Part shown: positions 61,310 to 64,000 of the stretch, one piece after another | Layout of the letters: each line of letters begins with the position of its first letter | Numbering within the stretch: the stretch's first letter is position 1 | NCBI GenBank assembly: GCA_964427155.1 | Contig: CAYRSC010000018.1 | Coordinates: 44,719 to 108,718, forward strand | DNA length: 64,000 nt | Direction: 5' to 3' | Origin: Desulfothermus sp964427155 | Lineage (GTDB): Bacteria; Desulfobacterota; Desulfovibrionia; Desulfovibrionales; Desulfothermaceae | The notes under the pieces: generated by a model | The model's input: only the letters and a program-made list of their open reading frames with translations | Told to the model about the DNA's origin: nothing | Databases searched by the model: none | Position numbers and translations under genes: made by a program

Positions 61310-61370
61310 ATATCTCCTAACGACGTAATATTCATGCTTATTACTGTTAGAGGCCCTTTTGTCAAGGAAG

Positions 61371-63350
61371 CTATGAGGCAGATAGCTCTCCTCCCATATC
61401 TAACCCATAAAATACCCCTGATAAGACAGCATCCAGTCCCCTTCTAAGGGGATAGGGCCAGGAGCGGGGACAAAAATCAAGAAGAAAAGCTACTGGTCCC
61501 CCTGCAATATCTTCTGCCATGGAAATACACCAATCTTCAAGGGATGATGGGTCCATGGGATTCCTCCTTGAGTACCCATCTGAGAGATCCAGGCATAGAT
61601 GGAGAAAGGAGGCATATCTGGGATTCAATAAGACATCATCCACCTTACACAAAAACTGCCTCTTCTTAGCCGGCGGCACCCCCTTATTTCTGGAGACCAG
61701 CCAATATACATCCACTCCCCTCTCAAAGAGCCTGGAAAATATATCCCGCGAGGGTCTTATGCTATTTTGCCTTCCAATGGCCTCTATGGTGGCCTCATAC
61801 ACCGCCCTGGCAATAAGCTCCCCTAGGGTAGAATGACCTCCAGCATTGTCAAGGGTATAGTCACCCTCTCCTTCCACCACTATTATATTATCGGTTCCTG
61901 TACCTGTGGCCTGACACTCAAGGGGCATGTAAGAACTCCTTATATCCATGTCCTGAAGGGCGGCGGTCTTTGCCTCTGTGGCAGTGATAATGGCCTTGGT
62001 CATTGCCCTGGGTGTAAGGGCCATGTTGCACATAATTATCATGTTAATGGTGCCTGGTTCATAATAGATTCCCCTGTCCCTGGACATGCGCTGGGCATTT
62101 GACTCTACCCCTGCAGTCACCAAGACCCACACACATATCTTACCCCGCGAGGCAGAACGAATACATAAATTGTCCATGTCTGCCCCTGTAAACAAAAAAC
62201 TGGCAATATCCCTCTCCAGCCCAAGGGCCCTATACACAAGCTCCCTAGAGGAAGAGAGTCCCAGCCTATGGGTAAGGGGCCAGCACGGGGGAGGGCTATA
62301 GTGATTACCCACAAAACATACGCCTCTTCTCATACCCTCTAAGGTGGATACCACAGTAAATGGACGGGTAAATTCTATAAGGAGGGACTTATTTTCAAAA
62401 TCAAATATAGAGGATTTCACAATACATGCCCTCTTCACATATGGAAGGGGAATAGGGATGCAGCGCTCACCCTTGCGGTGGGGGGGAGTTAACCATGTCT
62501 CCTCCTGGACAAAATCCTCCACATAGAGGTCAGAGGCAAGACGAGCAACAAAGCTTCCCACGCGCACAGAGAGCCGACAGGTGAGTTCACATGGATAAAA
62601 TAGACATCTTCCATCTCTGAATGCAGATACATCTCTCCACCCCTCTGCAGTAGAGAGCAGGGATATAACTTCCCTGTCCCCCTCACATCCATAAATAATT
62701 TGAGGATCAAACCTCCTCCAGGCCTCTACATCAAGGGCCGCGGCATTGCCTTCAGCTATATCCTCAGGAGGTCTTCCCCCTGCAAGGCTTATGAGGAGAT
62801 TCTGAAAGGACTTCTTCCCTGGAATCAAGACCTTATCTCCCTCCATCCCCATCACCCTTATTACCCTGGGACGCTTACAGGATGCCCTTTCTAGCTTGTG
62901 GGAAATAAGTTCCAGTTGTCTCTGAATCCTTGAGATAAGCCCTGATGCCATCTTGTTTCTCTCAAATAGGAGCCCTATAAACCCAATGGTTTCAAACAGC
63001 TCCTCCACGGTATTGGGAGCAAGCATAATGGCCGCACACTCCCCCTTGGTAAATTCCCGGGGGATGTGTTCCTGTATTGGGGAATAAAATATTACATGGG
63101 GTTGGGCCTTTTTTATCTTTTCAATAGAGGGCATGAGAAAACCACCCACCACCACACATCCCTCACAAGAGGAGGCATCGTGATAGGTAATACCCACCAG
63201 ATGGTCTTGAAGACCTAAAGCTAGCAGGATCTCAGTAATAGATGGGGTAAGACATACCACCCGGCGGGGATGGGAATACATTTCAAATACCTCTCCCCCA
63301 TGGTCCACAAATCTGATAGGAAAATTAGAGGTCTCATTATACAATAACAT
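61371..63350 (-). CDS. cbiZ: Fusion: BtuF-like periplasmic-binding domain with CbiZ adenosylcobinamide amidohydrolase
   Basis: A 659-residue fusion. Residues about 25-275 match the class III substrate-binding fold used by BtuF (RRVVCLTPSITEILLALGL, PHVIFYSP, the later LLISLAGGRPPEDIAEG). There is no signal peptide, so the domain is probably cytoplasmic. Residues about 310-540 are CbiZ, which cuts the amide bond of adenosylcobinamide to let salvaged corrinoids be rebuilt: FTGADMDNLCI, VTAGVESNAQRM, GTINMIIMCNMALTPRAM, QATGTGTDNIIVVEG. The last about 110 residues are of unknown type, with DVYWLVSRNKG and CKVDDVLLNPRY. It sits behind a B12 riboswitch. A hairpin lies just upstream at 63363-63404. 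Confidence 0.85.
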   Translation of the reverse strand: MLLYNETSNFPIRFVDHGGEVFEMYSHPRRVVCLTPSITEILLALGLQDHLVGITYHDASSCEGCVVVGGFLMPSIEKIKKAQPHVIFYSPIQEHIPREFTKGECAAIMLAPNTVEELFETIGFIGLLFERNKMASGLISRIQRQLELISHKLERASCKRPRVIRVMGMEGDKVLIPGKKSFQNLLISLAGGRPPEDIAEGNAAALDVEAWRRFDPQIIYGCEGDREVISLLSTAEGWRDVSAFRDGRCLFYPCELTCRLSVRVGSFVARLASDLYVEDFVQEETWLTPPHRKGERCIPIPLPYVKRACIVKSSIFDFENKSLLIEFTRPFTVVSTLEGMRRGVCFVGNHYSPPPCWPLTHRLGLSSSRELVYRALGLERDIASFLFTGADMDNLCIRSASRGKICVWVLVTAGVESNAQRMSRDRGIYYEPGTINMIIMCNMALTPRAMTKAIITATEAKTAALQDMDIRSSYMPLECQATGTGTDNIIVVEGEGDYTLDNAGGHSTLGELIARAVYEATIEAIGRQNSIRPSRDIFSRLFERGVDVYWLVSRNKGVPPAKKRQFLCKVDDVLLNPRYASFLHLCLDLSDGYSRRNPMDPSSLEDWCISMAEDIAGGPVAFLLDFCPRSWPYPLRRGLDAVLSGVFYGLDMGGELSAS

Positions 63351-63362
63351 GACTAAATATAA

Positions 63363-63404
63363 TCAGGCGACAGGGGAAGGGAGCCATTTCCCCATATCGC
63401 CTGA
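63363..63404 (-). promoter_or_regulatory. Hairpin in the leader of the btuF-cbiZ fusion gene
   Basis: On the minus strand TCAGGCGA pairs with TCGCCTGA and, inside, GGGGAA with TTCCCC, giving a two-part stem with a short internal loop. It lies 13 bases before the fusion gene ATG and within the operon, with no long T run. It may affect translation or mRNA processing. Confidence 0.45.
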
Positions 63405-63467
63405 ATAAAGGGGGGCCTCACAGGCTAGGTTAGATGTAATATTAAGAGCGATAATTGCCACAGAAAA

Positions 63468-63728
63468 TTATCCTACCAACCTCATCTCCTTGCCAGTGGA
63501 TTTCAACCTCATCCCTTCCCCTAGCTCCACAAACCTAAGCAAAATCCTCTTTACTCCCCTTGCGGTCAATCTCCACCAGGCCTGCCACATATCCTCTTCA
63601 CTGCCAGGAGGAAGGGCCACCTCCACCTCGTCCACATCAGGAAAAGAACGCCTCAAACTCTCCTTTACTTCCTCTATATCTTCCACTGCACAATTGGCCT
63701 TTACATAAAAGATTGCACCAGTCTTCAT
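63468..63728 (-). CDS. Small protein of unknown function, first gene of the B12 riboswitch operon
   Basis: An 86-residue protein. It has one Cys (residue 13), a run of acidic and basic residues (EDIEEVKESLRRSFPDVDEVEV, about 16-37) and a C-terminal EMRLVG. It has no signal peptide or membrane segment and looks like a small alpha/beta fold. Start ATG 63728 has GGAGGG about 7 bases upstream, 38 bases after the riboswitch terminator. It must be expressed under cobalamin control. I do not recognise a family. Confidence 0.75.
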   Translation of the reverse strand: MKTGAIFYVKANCAVEDIEEVKESLRRSFPDVDEVEVALPPGSEEDMWQAWWRLTARGVKRILLRFVELGEGMRLKSTGKEMRLVG

Positions 63729-63766
63729 CTCTAGCCCTCCTTGGGTGGTTATATCTCTCTAACCAA

Positions 63767-63807
63767 ATAAAAAATCCCTGAAACCCACAACTGGATCTCA
63801 GGGATTT
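63767..63807 (-). terminator. Terminator of the cobalamin riboswitch
   Basis: On the minus strand AAATCCCTGA pairs with TCAGGGATTT around a 16-base loop and runs into TTTTTTATTT. It lies between the riboswitch aptamer and the first gene. AGGGAT (63822-63817) just upstream can pair with ATCCCT of the 5' arm as an antiterminator, giving the usual switch. Confidence 0.85.
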
Positions 63808-63854
63808 CCCGTTTTTATCCCTCTATGAACCATCCTCTTCCTCTGAAGAGTCCT

Positions 63855-64000
63855 TCCAGACAGGCAGGTCTTCTGACTCCAGGATCACCCTACTCACTGC
63901 GCCTTCCCGGTCAGGTGGACCTGACCAGTGGCCTTCTATGCAGTTTTCGTCCCCTGTCACAGCCGCGGGCCGGTCTCCGAATCTCACGGATGTTCCCTTT
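63855..64000 (-). ncRNA. Cobalamin riboswitch aptamer (5' end cut by the window edge)
   Basis: On the minus strand the conserved boxes are present in order: AAAGGGAA near 64000, GCGGCTGTGACAGGGGACG (about 63962-63944), GCCACTG box (63934-63928), GGGAAGGCGC, and the 3' GACCTGCCTGTC (about 63870-63859). These match the B12-element consensus. Adenosylcobalamin binding is expected to favour the terminator and switch the salvage genes off. The first few bases lie beyond the window. Confidence 0.92.

Noticed and set aside
1..64000. CRISPR array, insertion sequence, prophage or attachment site
   Set aside because: Read through for direct repeats, transposases, integrases and phage genes; none seen. 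Short gaps between genes leave no room for them.

Overview
The window reads as a typical chromosomal stretch from an anaerobic Gram-negative bacterium. LptF/LptG and a complete type II secretion operon imply an outer membrane. Ferredoxin-type oxidoreductases, an ATP-driven acyl-CoA dehydratase system and a ferredoxin-rich glutamate synthase imply anaerobic metabolism. Codon use leans on AGG/AGA and ATA, and base composition looks even from end to end. The archaeal-type entry into aromatic biosynthesis and the tmRNA tag ANNDYEYAMAA fit the sulfate-reducer and relatives group (Desulfobacterota). That placement is inference. No insertion sequence, prophage or CRISPR array is visible.

Layout. 1-3.7 kb (minus): MBL-fold hydrolase (cut by the window edge), a dehydratase activase and two dehydratase subunits. 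4.2-6.7 kb: hybrid histidine kinase. 6.7-9.7 kb (minus): anion-type ABC transporter with a fused permease. 9.7-10.3 kb: tmRNA and tRNA-Met. 10.3-23.8 kb: a nitrogen-assimilation block (ArsR-type regulator, amt, nadE, glnB, glnA, glnE, split glutamate synthase), with sigma-54-type promoters and a shared palindrome before amt and glnA. 23.9-26.3 kb: a small ORF and lptFG. 26.3-38.7 kb (minus): gspC-gspN preceded by a TPR lipoprotein. 38.9-41.6 kb: a lipoprotein and 2-oxoacid:ferredoxin oxidoreductase subunits. 41.6-45.5 kb (minus): M23 peptidase, bactofilin, priA. 45.7 kb: CGGC protein. 46.0-57.9 kb (minus): an aromatic amino acid superoperon. 58.2-60.0 kb: tsaC, an unknown helical protein, thpR. 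60.0-64.0 kb (minus): cobalamin salvage genes behind a B12 riboswitch.

The aromatic superoperon is the most interesting part. It starts with the aspartate-semialdehyde route to dehydroquinate (ADH synthase plus DHQ synthase II), continues with pheA, aroA and tyrA, and ends with trpEGDCFBA. I see two ribosome-sensing attenuators in it. The first is a 31-residue leader peptide with residues 9-20 reading FTYFSFFCFWYF, followed by a terminator whose 5' arm can pair with the leader's own codons 25-27. The second has no separate leader: the last codons of tyrA contain four consecutive Trp codons, and the end of that gene can pair with the 5' arm of a strong terminator lying just before trpE. If right, the C-terminus of prephenate dehydrogenase doubles as the trp leader peptide.

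The nitrogen block is also coherent. Ammonium enters through Amt, is fixed by GlnA (controlled by GlnE and PII), and is passed to 2-oxoglutarate by a three-gene glutamate synthase.
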